Source: Pseudomonadota bacterium
Lineage (GTDB): Bacteria; Pseudomonadota; Gammaproteobacteria; Steroidobacterales; MnTg04
Reading direction: 5' to 3'
Assembly: GCA_022560735.1 (NCBI GenBank)
Contig: JADFSO010000022.1
Location: 2,501 to 46,048 of the forward strand
DNA length: 43,548 bases
The notes under the pieces are model-generated. The model had not been told where the DNA came from and did no database searches. It saw only the letters and a program-made list of their open reading frames with translations. Each line of letters starts with the position of its first letter. Within the stretch, counting starts at the first letter, position 1. The position numbers and the translations under genes were made by a program. Shown here piece by piece: positions 19,350 through 27,858 of this stretch.

Positions 19350-19997
19350 ATGCTTGAACTCGGAACAAAAATATTGCTGGCTTATTTGCTCGGTTCCGTC
19401 AGCGGCAGCCTCTTGATCGGCAAGCTCAAGGGGGGTGTGGATATCCGGGAAATGGGCAGCGGTAATGCCGGCAGTACCAATGCGCTGCGCACGCAGGGCA
19501 AGATGTTTGCGTTCGGTGTCATGATTATCGATGTGGGGAAAGGATATATCTCCGCGGCGTTGATTCCGGTACTGGCAATAGCCGGGCTTGCCGAGGACCC
19601 CGCCGTGGGCCGCGACTGGCTGGTCATGGCGTGTTCGTCGGCTGCCGTCATTGGACATTGCTATCCTTTCTGGCATGGCTTTCACGGCGGCAAGGGCGCG
19701 GCAACCCTGATCGGTACCCTGACTTTCATTCAGCCGGTGATATTGCTGCCGGTGATCGCGGTCTGGCTGCTGGTCGTCATGTCGAGTGGCTTCGTAGCCA
19801 TGGCAACGATAATGGCGGGATTTTCTGCGCCCGTTTACTTGCTGCTGACCGGTCAGGTAGCCAACCAGCCACTGCTGACGCTGGCCGTATCAATGGCCTT
19901 GTTTTTGGTCTACACGCATCGGGAAAACATTCGGCGGCTGAAGGCTGGCGCGGAAGTGAGGGTCGGGCAGTTGGCGATATTCCGGCGCGATTCCTGA
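19350..19997 (+). CDS. plsY: Glycerol-3-phosphate acyltransferase PlsY
   Basis: The 215-residue membrane protein has about five transmembrane helices and the three PlsY loop motifs: GSGNAGSTNALRTQG, GHCYPFWHGFHGGKGAAT and THRENIRRLKAG. PlsY makes lysophosphatidate from acyl-phosphate and glycerol-3-phosphate, the first step of phospholipid synthesis. The ATG at 19350 starts right before the first helix (the frame is open further upstream but runs over the divergent kinase). Its stop overlaps the birA start by one base (TGATG), indicating translational coupling. Confidence 0.96.
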   Translation: MLELGTKILLAYLLGSVSGSLLIGKLKGGVDIREMGSGNAGSTNALRTQGKMFAFGVMIIDVGKGYISAALIPVLAIAGLAEDPAVGRDWLVMACSSAAVIGHCYPFWHGFHGGKGAATLIGTLTFIQPVILLPVIAVWLLVVMSSGFVAMATIMAGFSAPVYLLLTGQVANQPLLTLAVSMALFLVYTHRENIRRLKAGAEVRVGQLAIFRRDS

Positions 19998-21013
19998 TGG
20001 GGCGCGATAGCTGGCTTTCCCTGCTCACGGCGATGTCTGACGGGGTCTCGCATTCCGCGGCAAAGTTGGCGCTGACCCTGGCGATCCCGATTGCCGAGGT
20101 CGATTTGCAGATTGAAACGTTGCGTAGCCTGGGTCTGAAAGTGCTGGGCAACCCGAATAAGGGCTTCCGGTTACCATACCCTGTGGACCTTTTCGATGCT
20201 GCGAAACTTATGCAGAGTTTGCCTAAGTGGTGTCACGAGCGCATCGCCTCCTGCGAGGTTGCCGGCCAGGTCGATTCAAGCAACAGCAGGTTACTGGAGC
20301 AAGCGCCTCCTGAAGACGGGAAGGTCCGGGTATTTCTGGCGGAGTATCAAAGCGCGGGCCGCGGCAGGAGGGGCCGCAACTGGTTATCACCGCCGGCGTC
20401 GGGGATTTGTTTTTCACTGGCGGTCGCTTTCGACGAACCCCCGGAGAACCTGGCGGCCTTGCCACTGGCCCTGGGGGTGGCGACGCGCAGGGCATTGACA
20501 AAGCTGGGTGTGGAACCGGTCGGGATCAAATGGCCGAATGACTTGATGGCCGGAGGGAAGCTTGCGGGCATATTGGTCGAACTGCGAAATACCACCGACA
20601 AGCGATTACACCTGGTCGCCGGCCTGGGTTTGAATTACCGCTTGCCAGAAACGCGAGCCGGAGCGACGGCTGGCGAGTGGCGCGATATTGCTGGCATGGT
20701 CAATGGCGCGCCACCATCAAGAAACAGCCTGGTTCAGCAAATATTGCCCGAGTGGGTGGCGGCGCTGGATATATTCATGTTGCAGGGCCTGGCGCCGTTT
20801 CTGCAGGAGCTCCGGGTTGCCGATGTTTGCCGGGAGCAACAGGTGGAGCTGGTATCCGATGCCTCGATAACCCATGGAGTCTGTCGAGGTATAGCCGATG
20901 ATGGTTGCCTGTTGCTCCAGTCGAATGGAAAAATACAAAAAATTATTGCCGGGGATATCAGTTTACGGCCGGTCGGGGCGGAGCGCTGGCCGCAGCGGGA
21001 TCTCATCGCCTGA
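19997..21013 (+). CDS. birA: Biotin-protein ligase / biotin operon repressor BirA
   Basis: The 338-residue protein has an N-terminal winged-helix domain (about 1-70: HSAAKLALTLAIPIAEVDLQIETLRSLGL) and a ligase domain with the biotin-AMP loop AEYQSAGRGRRGRNW, KWPNDLMAGGKLAGILVE and a C-terminal SH3-like domain. It activates biotin and attaches it to acetyl-CoA carboxylase. The helix-turn-helix suggests it also represses biotin synthesis genes, although none are in this window. It starts one base inside plsY and is followed by coaX after 25 nt, matching the common birA-coaX pairing in gammaproteobacteria. Confidence 0.94.
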   Translation: MGRDSWLSLLTAMSDGVSHSAAKLALTLAIPIAEVDLQIETLRSLGLKVLGNPNKGFRLPYPVDLFDAAKLMQSLPKWCHERIASCEVAGQVDSSNSRLLEQAPPEDGKVRVFLAEYQSAGRGRRGRNWLSPPASGICFSLAVAFDEPPENLAALPLALGVATRRALTKLGVEPVGIKWPNDLMAGGKLAGILVELRNTTDKRLHLVAGLGLNYRLPETRAGATAGEWRDIAGMVNGAPPSRNSLVQQILPEWVAALDIFMLQGLAPFLQELRVADVCREQQVELVSDASITHGVCRGIADDGCLLLQSNGKIQKIIAGDISLRPVGAERWPQRDLIA

Positions 21014-21038
21014 TGGGCCCGAAAATGAATTCTATACG

Positions 21039-21782
21039 ATGACCAGCGAATCCCTGTTATTGATCGATGCCGGCAACAGCCGCGTCAAGTGGGCCTGGTG
21101 GCAGGGCAAACTGGGCTCGCAGCATTCGTCCAGCTGGGCGGATGCCAGCAGCGATGCCTTGTACGCCGGCGACCGTGCAGCCGAGCGTATTTTTATCGCC
21201 AATGTCAGCGGGCCAAAAATCTGCGGGCTGATCGATATCGAAGACCCAAAAGTGGTCTGTGTCGAAAGCGAGCGGGAGGCCGGTGGCGTAAGCAATGCGT
21301 ATCGGGATCCAGCGCAAATGGGCGTCGATCGCTGGGTAGCTATGATCGGCGCGCGGCATCACCGGACCGGCCCACTGGTTGTTGTCGATGCAGGGACAGC
21401 GTTGACGGTGGACATGCTGGATACCGATGGCAAGCACCTGGGCGGCGTTATCGCGCCGGGTTACCGGATGATGTTGTCGTCGTTGCTGGGCAACACCAGC
21501 GATATCGCCGAGCTTGCCGAGGCGGCTGCGGAAAGGATTGGCGGTGAGGAGGAAATTGCCGCGCGCAGCACCGGTGAAGCGATACATTCCGGGTCCTTGA
21601 TCGCACTGGTCTCGCTGGTAAGGCATGCCCGGGAATTCCTGGCAAGGCGCACGAAAAACTCGCCGCGGATATTGCTATGCGGCGGCGATGCCGATATGTT
21701 GCTGCCGCTGCTGCATAATGCCGAAATTGTTGCCGACCTCGTGCTTCGCGGCCTGGTAATCGTTGCCGGAAAGAAACTTTGA
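21039..21782 (+). CDS. coaX: Type III pantothenate kinase CoaX
   Basis: The 247-residue protein has the ASKHA-fold motifs of CoaX: LLIDAGNSRVKWAWW at the start (residues about 7-21), DRWVAMIGARH, VVVDAGTALTVDML and GGVIAPGYRMM. It phosphorylates pantothenate as the first step of coenzyme A synthesis, and type III enzymes are not feedback-inhibited by CoA. The ATG at 21039 is chosen because the hydrophobic DxGN strand begins directly after it. It is co-transcribed with birA and the SPOR gene, whose start overlaps its end by 20 nt. Confidence 0.95.
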   Translation: MTSESLLLIDAGNSRVKWAWWQGKLGSQHSSSWADASSDALYAGDRAAERIFIANVSGPKICGLIDIEDPKVVCVESEREAGGVSNAYRDPAQMGVDRWVAMIGARHHRTGPLVVVDAGTALTVDMLDTDGKHLGGVIAPGYRMMLSSLLGNTSDIAELAEAAAERIGGEEEIAARSTGEAIHSGSLIALVSLVRHAREFLARRTKNSPRILLCGGDADMLLPLLHNAEIVADLVLRGLVIVAGKKL

Positions 21783-22461
21783 GAAACTGTTGTTGAGAAA
21801 TTTCCTGCTCATTCTTCTGCTGATCAATCTGGGAATACTGGCTTGGTATCACTGGTTGCGTGAGCCCTATGATAAAGCGCCTATTGCACCCAGCTATGAG
21901 GGATTGCCAAGCCTGACGCTGGCCGAAGACCCGCCTGCGGAGCCGTCCGGGGCACGGGTTTTTTCGATGATGACCGGCGAGGAGTTGCTCAATGCAGGCA
22001 TCTCGGAATGCCGGAGCATCGGGCCAATCAGCAAAGTGGATGATGCGCGGGAGGCCGCAGCGACTTTGCGGGGGCTGGATTTTTCCGTGGTCAGGCGCAG
22101 CGAACCGGGCCGGCGGTTTGTCGGTTTCTGGGTGAATATTGCTGCCAGCAAAGATCGGGCGGCGGCGGAAGTGATTACCGATGCCCTGCGGGCGGACGGA
22201 GTCACCGATTTCTATATCGTCCCCACGGGAGACGAACAAAATGCCATTTCCCTGGGCGTTTTTAGCGAGCTGGGGCGTGCGCAGCGAAGGCTGCAACTAC
22301 TGAGTGATCGCGGATTCGAAGCGCAGGTCAACCAAAGATATCGGGACGGGGAAGTCGGTTGGCTGGATGTCAGCGGTTTTGGGGTGGATAACCTCGCTAT
22401 CTCCGCGTTGGGTATCGATACAGACGGCCTTGAAATACTCGATCGGTGCCCGCCACGTTAA
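21763..22461 (+). CDS. SPOR-domain membrane protein
   Basis: This 232-residue protein has one N-terminal membrane anchor (LRNFLLILLLINLGILAWYHWL, residues about 11-32), a linker, and a C-terminal SPOR domain (about 120-195: FWVNIAASKDRAAAEVITDAL...ISLGVFSELGRAQRRLQLL). SPOR domains bind denuded septal peptidoglycan. The gene is commonly found directly after coaX in gammaproteobacteria. The start is uncertain: TTG 21763 keeps the full frame and overlaps coaX, and no clear ribosome-binding site decides it. It is the last protein gene before tRNA-Thr. Confidence 0.8.
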   Translation: MPERNFEKLLLRNFLLILLLINLGILAWYHWLREPYDKAPIAPSYEGLPSLTLAEDPPAEPSGARVFSMMTGEELLNAGISECRSIGPISKVDDAREAAATLRGLDFSVVRRSEPGRRFVGFWVNIAASKDRAAAEVITDALRADGVTDFYIVPTGDEQNAISLGVFSELGRAQRRLQLLSDRGFEAQVNQRYRDGEVGWLDVSGFGVDNLAISALGIDTDGLEILDRCPPR

Positions 22462-22520
22462 TCCTGGATGAAATATGTAGTTAAGCCGCGTTAAACTACC
22501 GGCCGCCCGGAGGCCTTAAA

Positions 22521-22596
22521 GCCGGAATAGCTCAGTTGGTAGAGCAGCTCACTTGTAATGAGAAGGTCGGGGGTTCGACTCCTCTTTCCGGCACCA
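22521..22596 (+). tRNA. tRNA-Thr (anticodon UGU)
   Basis: A 76-nt cloverleaf with CCA encoded. The acceptor arms GCCGGAA / TTCCGGC pair perfectly, the D arm contains AGCTCAGTTGGTAGAGC, and the anticodon loop CTTGTAA gives UGU, read by analogy with E. coli tRNA-Thr(UGU). The T loop is TTCGACT. The anticodon stem has a G-A mismatch at its first pair, and the T stem includes two G-U pairs. It is a single tRNA gene, with a terminator 12 nt downstream. Confidence 0.95.
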
Positions 22597-22602
22597 CACA
22601 TG

Positions 22603-22634
22603 AAAAAAGGCCCGCATTGCGCGGGCCTTTTTTT
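22603..22634 (+). terminator. Bidirectional rho-independent terminator after tRNA-Thr
   Basis: GGCCCGC (22609-22615) pairs with GCGGGCC (22621-22627), flanked by six A upstream and seven T downstream. It can stop transcription from the tRNA side and also from the convergent TonB receptor gene (stop at 22672). Confidence 0.92.
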
Positions 22635-22671
22635 ATCGCTGCGACCCTGGGACCGCAGCGACGATCACCCG

Positions 22672-25044
22672 TCAAAAGCTCAGGGTGACTTGCAGCGTGT
22701 AAGTGCTGTCGCGGGCATCCAGGCCATAATAGGTGTTGGTGCCAAACGTCCCGCCTGAAAGCGGCACGTTGTTGACGTAAGTAAGAACCTTTTCGTCGGT
22801 GATGTTCTTGCCGATGAACGCGAATTCCCACTTCTCATTCGATACGGCCACCCTGGCATCGATTTTCTGGTAGGCATCTATCTTATAGGCCGGGTCGAGA
22901 TTGACATGGGCATTCTGGCTGCTCACCCAGGTCAGGTCACCCGTCAACCGGAACTCCCAGCCGTTACTGAAAGGAGTGACATAATCGAGGGAAGTGTGAC
23001 CGGTGAATTCAGGCGTGTACTGCCCGGACTGCCCGGTACGATCGCAAGTGCCGTCAGCCAATACCGGGGTCTCGCCAAAGTAGCAGTTGCCGCCGCCGCT
23101 GCCGCTGGCGCCAAAATTCTTGAACTCATGATCGAGGAAGCCCACGGCATAGGTCAGGGTAACGCTGTCGCTGATCAGGTACCGCCCATCGAGCTCGAAG
23201 CCCTTCACAACCGTATTGGGTACATTGGTGACATTGAATCCCAGGGTGCCGTCAAACTGGCTGACCTGCAGGTCGTCATAATCGGTGTAGAAGAACGAGA
23301 TACCGGTCTCGCCGCGCCCATCCGCATAGGAGAAGCGCCCACCGGCTTCGAAGCTCGTCGCTTCCTCATCGGTGAACTCGAAGGAAACGGTGTTGTTCGA
23401 CCTGGCATCGAAGCCACCGGCCTTGAATCCTGTGGTCGCGGACGCGAACAGCATCACGTCATCGTTGGGGCGATATTCAAGTCTCACCAACGGCGTGAAC
23501 GAGGACTCGTCGCGTGAGCCGCTCAGGTCGTGACCGGTGAATTGCTCATTTTCGATCGCGAACGCGCCGGTAAAGACCGCGGGCGCAATCGAACCCGGAA
23601 AGTTCGGTACGACCAGGCCGGTGGTGTTATCGATGATTTCGATCAGCCTGGAACCTTTCTTGTCTTCCTCGGTATAGCGGCCGCCCACGGTCACGGCCCA
23701 TTCGTCGTTAAGATTAATCGTCGCCTGGGCGAAAACGGCCCACAAATCGGAGTCCTGGGTGAATTGCCGTTGGGCGCTGGTGTTCAGGATCGGTACCAGT
23801 GCCGGCGACAGCGAGCCCAGCACGCTGTTCGGCGGGACGATGATCGCGTCGCGGAAGTCGAGGTCGCCGGTCTGGTAAAAACCACCGACGATCCAGTCCA
23901 CTTTCTCGCCGCCTGGAGAGGTCAGCCGGATTTCCTGGCTGAACTGCTCATACTCCTCGTCGAGCAGCACGTTGAACACCGGTGCGGCGGTATAATCGCA
24001 ATCGCAGATTTCCAGGAAATCGTAACTCACATAACCGGACACCGCGGTCAGGGTATTCTCTCCGACCTGGTAGTTGATGGTCAGCGCGTGGCTGTCCAGT
24101 TCGTTGTTGCTGAAATCGCCGCCATCGGCCGATCGCGAATAGTTCTGTGTCGCGTCGCTGATCGCGCCCGGAAAACCAAACACGCCTAAAATTTGCGCGT
24201 AGGTCAGGCCAGGTATCGGAGAGCCGGCTATGGCGGGATTGTCTTCGATGACCTCGATCTGGCGTCCGGTCGTGTCAAACACGTCGCGTTCCAGTTTCAA
24301 GGTGATATCCAGCCTGTCGCTGGGTTCCCAGCGCACGGTGCCGCGCACGGCCAGATCGTCCCGTTCCGGTTCATCCGCGCCGTTGAAGGTGTTGACCAGG
24401 TAGCCATCGTCGTCATATTTACGAATCGCGAAGCGGCCGGACACGGTGTCGCTGAGACCGCCGGACATGACCAGTTCGAGCATCCTGGTATTGTGTTCAA
24501 AATCGTTGCTGTAACTGAAACGGCCTTCGTAATCCTGGGTCGGCGCGGCGGTGGTCATCGCAAGGGCGCCGGCAATCGAGTTCTTGCCAAACAGGATGCT
24601 CTGCGGGCCACGCAAGGTGGAGACACGCGCCAGGTCAAACATCGGCGCCCGAATCAGTTGCTGGCGGCCATAATAGATGCCATCGACGTATTGGCCAACC
24701 GATTGCTCGAAACCCTGGTTATTACCGGTGCCGATGCCACGGATGTACATCTGCGTGCTGATGCCGCTCTCGGTCATCTGCAGGTTGGGCACATAGTTCT
24801 GCAGATCTTCGATCCGGTAGATCCCGGCCTGCCTGATTTTCTCACCCGAGGTTACGACGATCGAGATAGGCACATCGGTCAGTCCCTCCTCTCGTTTCTG
24901 GGCGGTAACGACGATCTCTTCGAGCACTCTCCCCGTTGCTGCCGCATCGCTCGCCTGATCATCGCTGTCCGCATCCTGCGCTTGTGCGCCTGCGGCAAAG
25001 CCGAGGCAAAGCACGGCAGGGACAAAAATAAGTTTCCTGAACAT
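22672..25044 (-). CDS. TonB-dependent outer-membrane receptor (iron-complex type)
   Basis: The 790-residue protein has a signal peptide (MFRKLIFVPAVLCLGFAAGAQA), a TonB-box region EEIVVTAQKREEGLTDVPISI, a plug domain (about 50-170, including NSIAGALAMTTAAPTQD) and a beta-barrel ending in a terminal Phe (TLQVTLSF), as outer-membrane barrels usually do. It resembles the large receptor family of marine and sphingomonad-like bacteria annotated as iron-complex receptors; the ligand is unknown. The frame is open to 25131, but ATG 25044 sits directly before the signal peptide and is preceded by AGGGAG about 10 nt upstream. The 293-nt region upstream (25045-25337) is AT-rich near 25150-25190 but shows no clear promoter. 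Confidence 0.93.
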   Translation of the reverse strand: MFRKLIFVPAVLCLGFAAGAQAQDADSDDQASDAAATGRVLEEIVVTAQKREEGLTDVPISIVVTSGEKIRQAGIYRIEDLQNYVPNLQMTESGISTQMYIRGIGTGNNQGFEQSVGQYVDGIYYGRQQLIRAPMFDLARVSTLRGPQSILFGKNSIAGALAMTTAAPTQDYEGRFSYSNDFEHNTRMLELVMSGGLSDTVSGRFAIRKYDDDGYLVNTFNGADEPERDDLAVRGTVRWEPSDRLDITLKLERDVFDTTGRQIEVIEDNPAIAGSPIPGLTYAQILGVFGFPGAISDATQNYSRSADGGDFSNNELDSHALTINYQVGENTLTAVSGYVSYDFLEICDCDYTAAPVFNVLLDEEYEQFSQEIRLTSPGGEKVDWIVGGFYQTGDLDFRDAIIVPPNSVLGSLSPALVPILNTSAQRQFTQDSDLWAVFAQATINLNDEWAVTVGGRYTEEDKKGSRLIEIIDNTTGLVVPNFPGSIAPAVFTGAFAIENEQFTGHDLSGSRDESSFTPLVRLEYRPNDDVMLFASATTGFKAGGFDARSNNTVSFEFTDEEATSFEAGGRFSYADGRGETGISFFYTDYDDLQVSQFDGTLGFNVTNVPNTVVKGFELDGRYLISDSVTLTYAVGFLDHEFKNFGASGSGGGNCYFGETPVLADGTCDRTGQSGQYTPEFTGHTSLDYVTPFSNGWEFRLTGDLTWVSSQNAHVNLDPAYKIDAYQKIDARVAVSNEKWEFAFIGKNITDEKVLTYVNNVPLSGGTFGTNTYYGLDARDSTYTLQVTLSF

Positions 25045-25337
25045 GAGCCATAAACTCCCTAGGATTGGCGACATGAACCGGGCAGGTCCATGCCTGTTTT
25101 TGTTGATTGCTGTTTGGTGTAAATCATACAACAGTCAGCCCGGCGCGGCTATTAAAAAAACCTAATATTATCAATAGCTTGTCGATCTACAGTTTGGTTT
25201 TCATAAGGATGCAGGTACGACGGTGCAAAAATACAACATTGGAGCCTGCGCCGGGCCTTGGCGGGCGAGCGGTTCACAGATGCATTGTCTGGACCAAGCT
25301 GGCAAGCCGAAAGGAATCCGGCCGGGGTGTTCTGTTT

Positions 25338-25832
25338 TTAGTCGTCGTCCCCATCATCGTCATCGGGTCCGCGGTCGCCGCGATTTTCTGCGCGCAAACC
25401 CTTGCGTTGTTCCCGCAATTCGGCATTGAGCGTGTTTTCTTCGGCAATAAACGCTTCGGGCGCTGCATGCTCGTTCGGCGGATGCTCGGCGCGAGCCTGT
25501 GCACTGCGATCATGCTCGGCACGCGCGTCTTCGCCGCGGCCGTTGGCTTCCGCTGCAGCACGCCTTGCCGCTGCTTCTCCATGCCTGGCTTCGGCTTCAG
25601 CCCTTTTTGCCTCGGCTTCAGCCCGCCTGGCTTCGGCTTCGCGGCGTCTTTCTTCGGCTCTTGCGCGCATGTTTTCCATGTCACGCCGCAGGTTGTCCTG
25701 GCGCGCCGAATCGCGCATTTGCGAAGGCGCCTGGCCACGGCCCTGGCCGCCGCGGCCCTGCGCATAACTTGCCGATGCAACGATAAAGCCTAAAGCCGCA
25801 ATAAAAATAATGCCTGTTTTCCTGATATTCAT
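25338..25832 (-). CDS. Secreted Ala/Arg/Glu-rich coiled-coil protein
   Basis: This 164-residue protein has a signal peptide ending near ...ASASYAQ (residue 25), a short Gly/Arg/Gln-rich segment, and then about 70 residues built from degenerate 7-residue units of the type RAEAEAR, predicted to be one long charged coiled coil. The C-terminus ends in a run of acidic residues (PDDDDGDDD). I do not recognise a family. The matching DNA shows tandem imperfect repeats around 25560-25660. The ATG at 25832 is preceded by AGGAAAGG. It is divergent from the OmpA-family gene. Low-complexity composition makes homology searches unreliable. Confidence 0.7.
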   Translation of the reverse strand: MNIRKTGIIFIAALGFIVASASYAQGRGGQGRGQAPSQMRDSARQDNLRRDMENMRARAEERRREAEARRAEAEAKRAEAEARHGEAAARRAAAEANGRGEDARAEHDRSAQARAEHPPNEHAAPEAFIAEENTLNAELREQRKGLRAENRGDRGPDDDDGDDD

Positions 25833-26236
25833 CGTGCCTTTCCTCGTCCGGTTGCCCAGTTTGTCGGTGGCGAAATGCTAGCACAGGAGAAGCTGAACGG
25901 TTGCTGAACAACGGGCAGGATAAACAGCAATTTTCGTCGCAGTTTGGCGACAAAGGGAACGAATTTTTTCTGCTTGCGGCGGGTGAAGTCGATGCGCTTT
26001 GTGCGTGCCCGCAAAGCGGCTGATTCGGTTTGTTGAAACTGCGACCAACGGTTTGTTAGTGCGTGATATCTGGCATAATATTTAACATAATGTCTTTGTC
26101 GTTTGCCCAATCGGCCATAAGCGTCGATTGGCGATTTGACAATAATGTGACCCAGTGCCGGTGCGCGCGTGACCTGGAAAACTATACTCGGACCGCTTCC
26201 GATACACAGGATTTGCGAGCAATCGTGGAGATACAG
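25833..26236. other. Divergent intergenic region
   Basis: These 404 nt separate the coiled-coil gene (minus) and the OmpA-family gene (plus). I see no gene. A weak plus-strand promoter-like pair TTTGTT (26052-26057) and CATAAT (26074-26079) with 16 nt spacing is possible. The ribosome-binding site GGAG lies just before the ATG at 26237. Confidence 0.4.
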
Positions 26237-27712
26237 ATGACAAAGTTCAGCAAAAAGACCGTATTGATTTTGCTATTCCAGGCGCTCGCGCTGCTCGCCA
26301 GCGGAGCCGCCCACTCGCAAGACGCCAGGGAGCGCATGTTCCGGCAGGCGACCGCGGCCTTTGAGTTGGCCAAAAACAAGGACGCCAGGCGACTGGCGCC
26401 GGATACCTACGCCCGTGCGATGCGCAGCTACAAGAACGCAGAGAAAAAGTTCTCACAGGGGCGCACGGTGAGCAGTGTGCAAAAAGATCTCACCAAGGCC
26501 ACCATCGATTTCGAAAAAGCCCAGTTAGTTGCCGATCTGGCGTCCCAGAAAATGGGAACGATGATCAAGGCGCATTCTGATGCGGCCGCGGTCAATGCCA
26601 GACAATATTCCACCAGGAACTGGACTCGCGCCCAGGCCTATTTCCGGGATGCAGTCTCCATGCTCGAGGACGGCCGCCAGAGAAATGCGCTGCGCCGGGC
26701 GGCGGAAGCCACCAGGATATATCGCGAACTGGAGCTTGAAGCGATCAAGGCCGAATATCTGACCGAGACGCGGATGCTGCTGGCGAAGGCTGACAAAATG
26801 AAGGCCAGACGCTATGCCCCGATCACCTTGCGCAACGCCAAGAATCTGCTGGCCAGCGCCGAAATAGAACTGACTGAAAATCGTTATGACACCGACCGGC
26901 CGCGCAGCCTGGCACGCGAAGCGCAGTATGAGGCCAGGCATGCGATTCACCTGACCGAGTACCTGAAAAAATTCAAGGCCATGAATCGGACCCAGGAACA
27001 GCTGATCCTGCATTGGGAGAAGCCATTGCAGGAAATTGCAGCCGCGGCGGATATGCAGGCCAAACTGGACCGGGGCTATGAAGCATTGGTCAGGGATGTG
27101 GTGGTCTATATCGAGACCGGCGGCGAGCAATCCCAGGAACTGGGCCAGCAGATTTCGGAGCGCGATCAGGAAATCGTTGCGCTAACCGATCAAGTCAACG
27201 AACTCAGCGACCAGCTCGGTGGCGTGGCCAATGCACAGGAGGCGTTGCGCCGCAGGCTCGCCGCCCAGGAGATGTTGCGCCAGAAGGTAATCCAGATCGA
27301 GAGCACCTTCGAGCGATCCGAAGCCAAGGTGTTCAGGGATTCAAATGAAATCTACATTCGCCTGGTCGGGCTCAGTTTCAACTCGGGTAGCTCGAATATC
27401 AATTCGGCAAATTACGGTTTGCTGCGCAAGGTGGAAAACGCGATCGAAATTTTCCCGGGCGGGCGCGTTATCATCGAAGGGCATACAGACTCCTTCGGCG
27501 GCGACGACCAGAATTTTATCCTCTCCGAACAACGCGCCGAATCGGTTCGTCAATACCTGCTGGTGCAGATGGGTATCGACCCGGAGCAGATCAGTTCGAT
27601 CGGCTATGGTGAAACCAAACCGGTCGCGAATAACGAAACGCCGCAGGGCCGTGCGAAGAACCGGCGCATCGATATTCGGATCGTGCCAAACCTGGATCTT
27701 TCGCAGACCTGA
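26237..27712 (+). CDS. OmpA-family peptidoglycan-binding protein with long helical N-terminus
   Basis: The 491-residue protein has a signal peptide (LILLFQALALLASGAAHS), about 320 residues of mostly helical, charged sequence (including repeated YARAMRSYKNAEKKFSQG-type helices and a coiled coil around SQELGQQISERDQEI), and a C-terminal OmpA domain (about 380-490: GHTDSFGGDDQNFILSEQRAESVRQYL, GYGETKPVANN, NRRIDIRI). The OmpA domain binds meso-diaminopimelate in peptidoglycan, so it likely spans or tethers the envelope. The ATG at 26237 fits the signal peptide; the upstream in-frame extension is ignored. It is expressed alone. Confidence 0.87.
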   Translation: MTKFSKKTVLILLFQALALLASGAAHSQDARERMFRQATAAFELAKNKDARRLAPDTYARAMRSYKNAEKKFSQGRTVSSVQKDLTKATIDFEKAQLVADLASQKMGTMIKAHSDAAAVNARQYSTRNWTRAQAYFRDAVSMLEDGRQRNALRRAAEATRIYRELELEAIKAEYLTETRMLLAKADKMKARRYAPITLRNAKNLLASAEIELTENRYDTDRPRSLAREAQYEARHAIHLTEYLKKFKAMNRTQEQLILHWEKPLQEIAAAADMQAKLDRGYEALVRDVVVYIETGGEQSQELGQQISERDQEIVALTDQVNELSDQLGGVANAQEALRRRLAAQEMLRQKVIQIESTFERSEAKVFRDSNEIYIRLVGLSFNSGSSNINSANYGLLRKVENAIEIFPGGRVIIEGHTDSFGGDDQNFILSEQRAESVRQYLLVQMGIDPEQISSIGYGETKPVANNETPQGRAKNRRIDIRIVPNLDLSQT

Positions 27713-27858
27713 ACGCCGTTGCGTGGGCGTGCCGGGCACGTCCATGTATTTCCCCGCTACGCTCATTGGCGAATCCCCGCATAGGTGCGGACGTCGAATC
27801 TGCGTGGCCGATGCGGTACATTGGTCAGACTTTTGCTCTGCATCGGGGATAGATCGGG

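Noticed and set aside
22521..22596. tRNA-Thr as an integration site for a genomic island
   Set aside because: No integrase and no repeated copy of the tRNA 3' end were seen nearby.
25107..25793. Plus-strand frames opposite the coiled-coil protein (228 and 121 codons)
   Set aside because: They are the shadow of the repetitive minus-strand gene, which has a signal peptide and a good ribosome-binding site.
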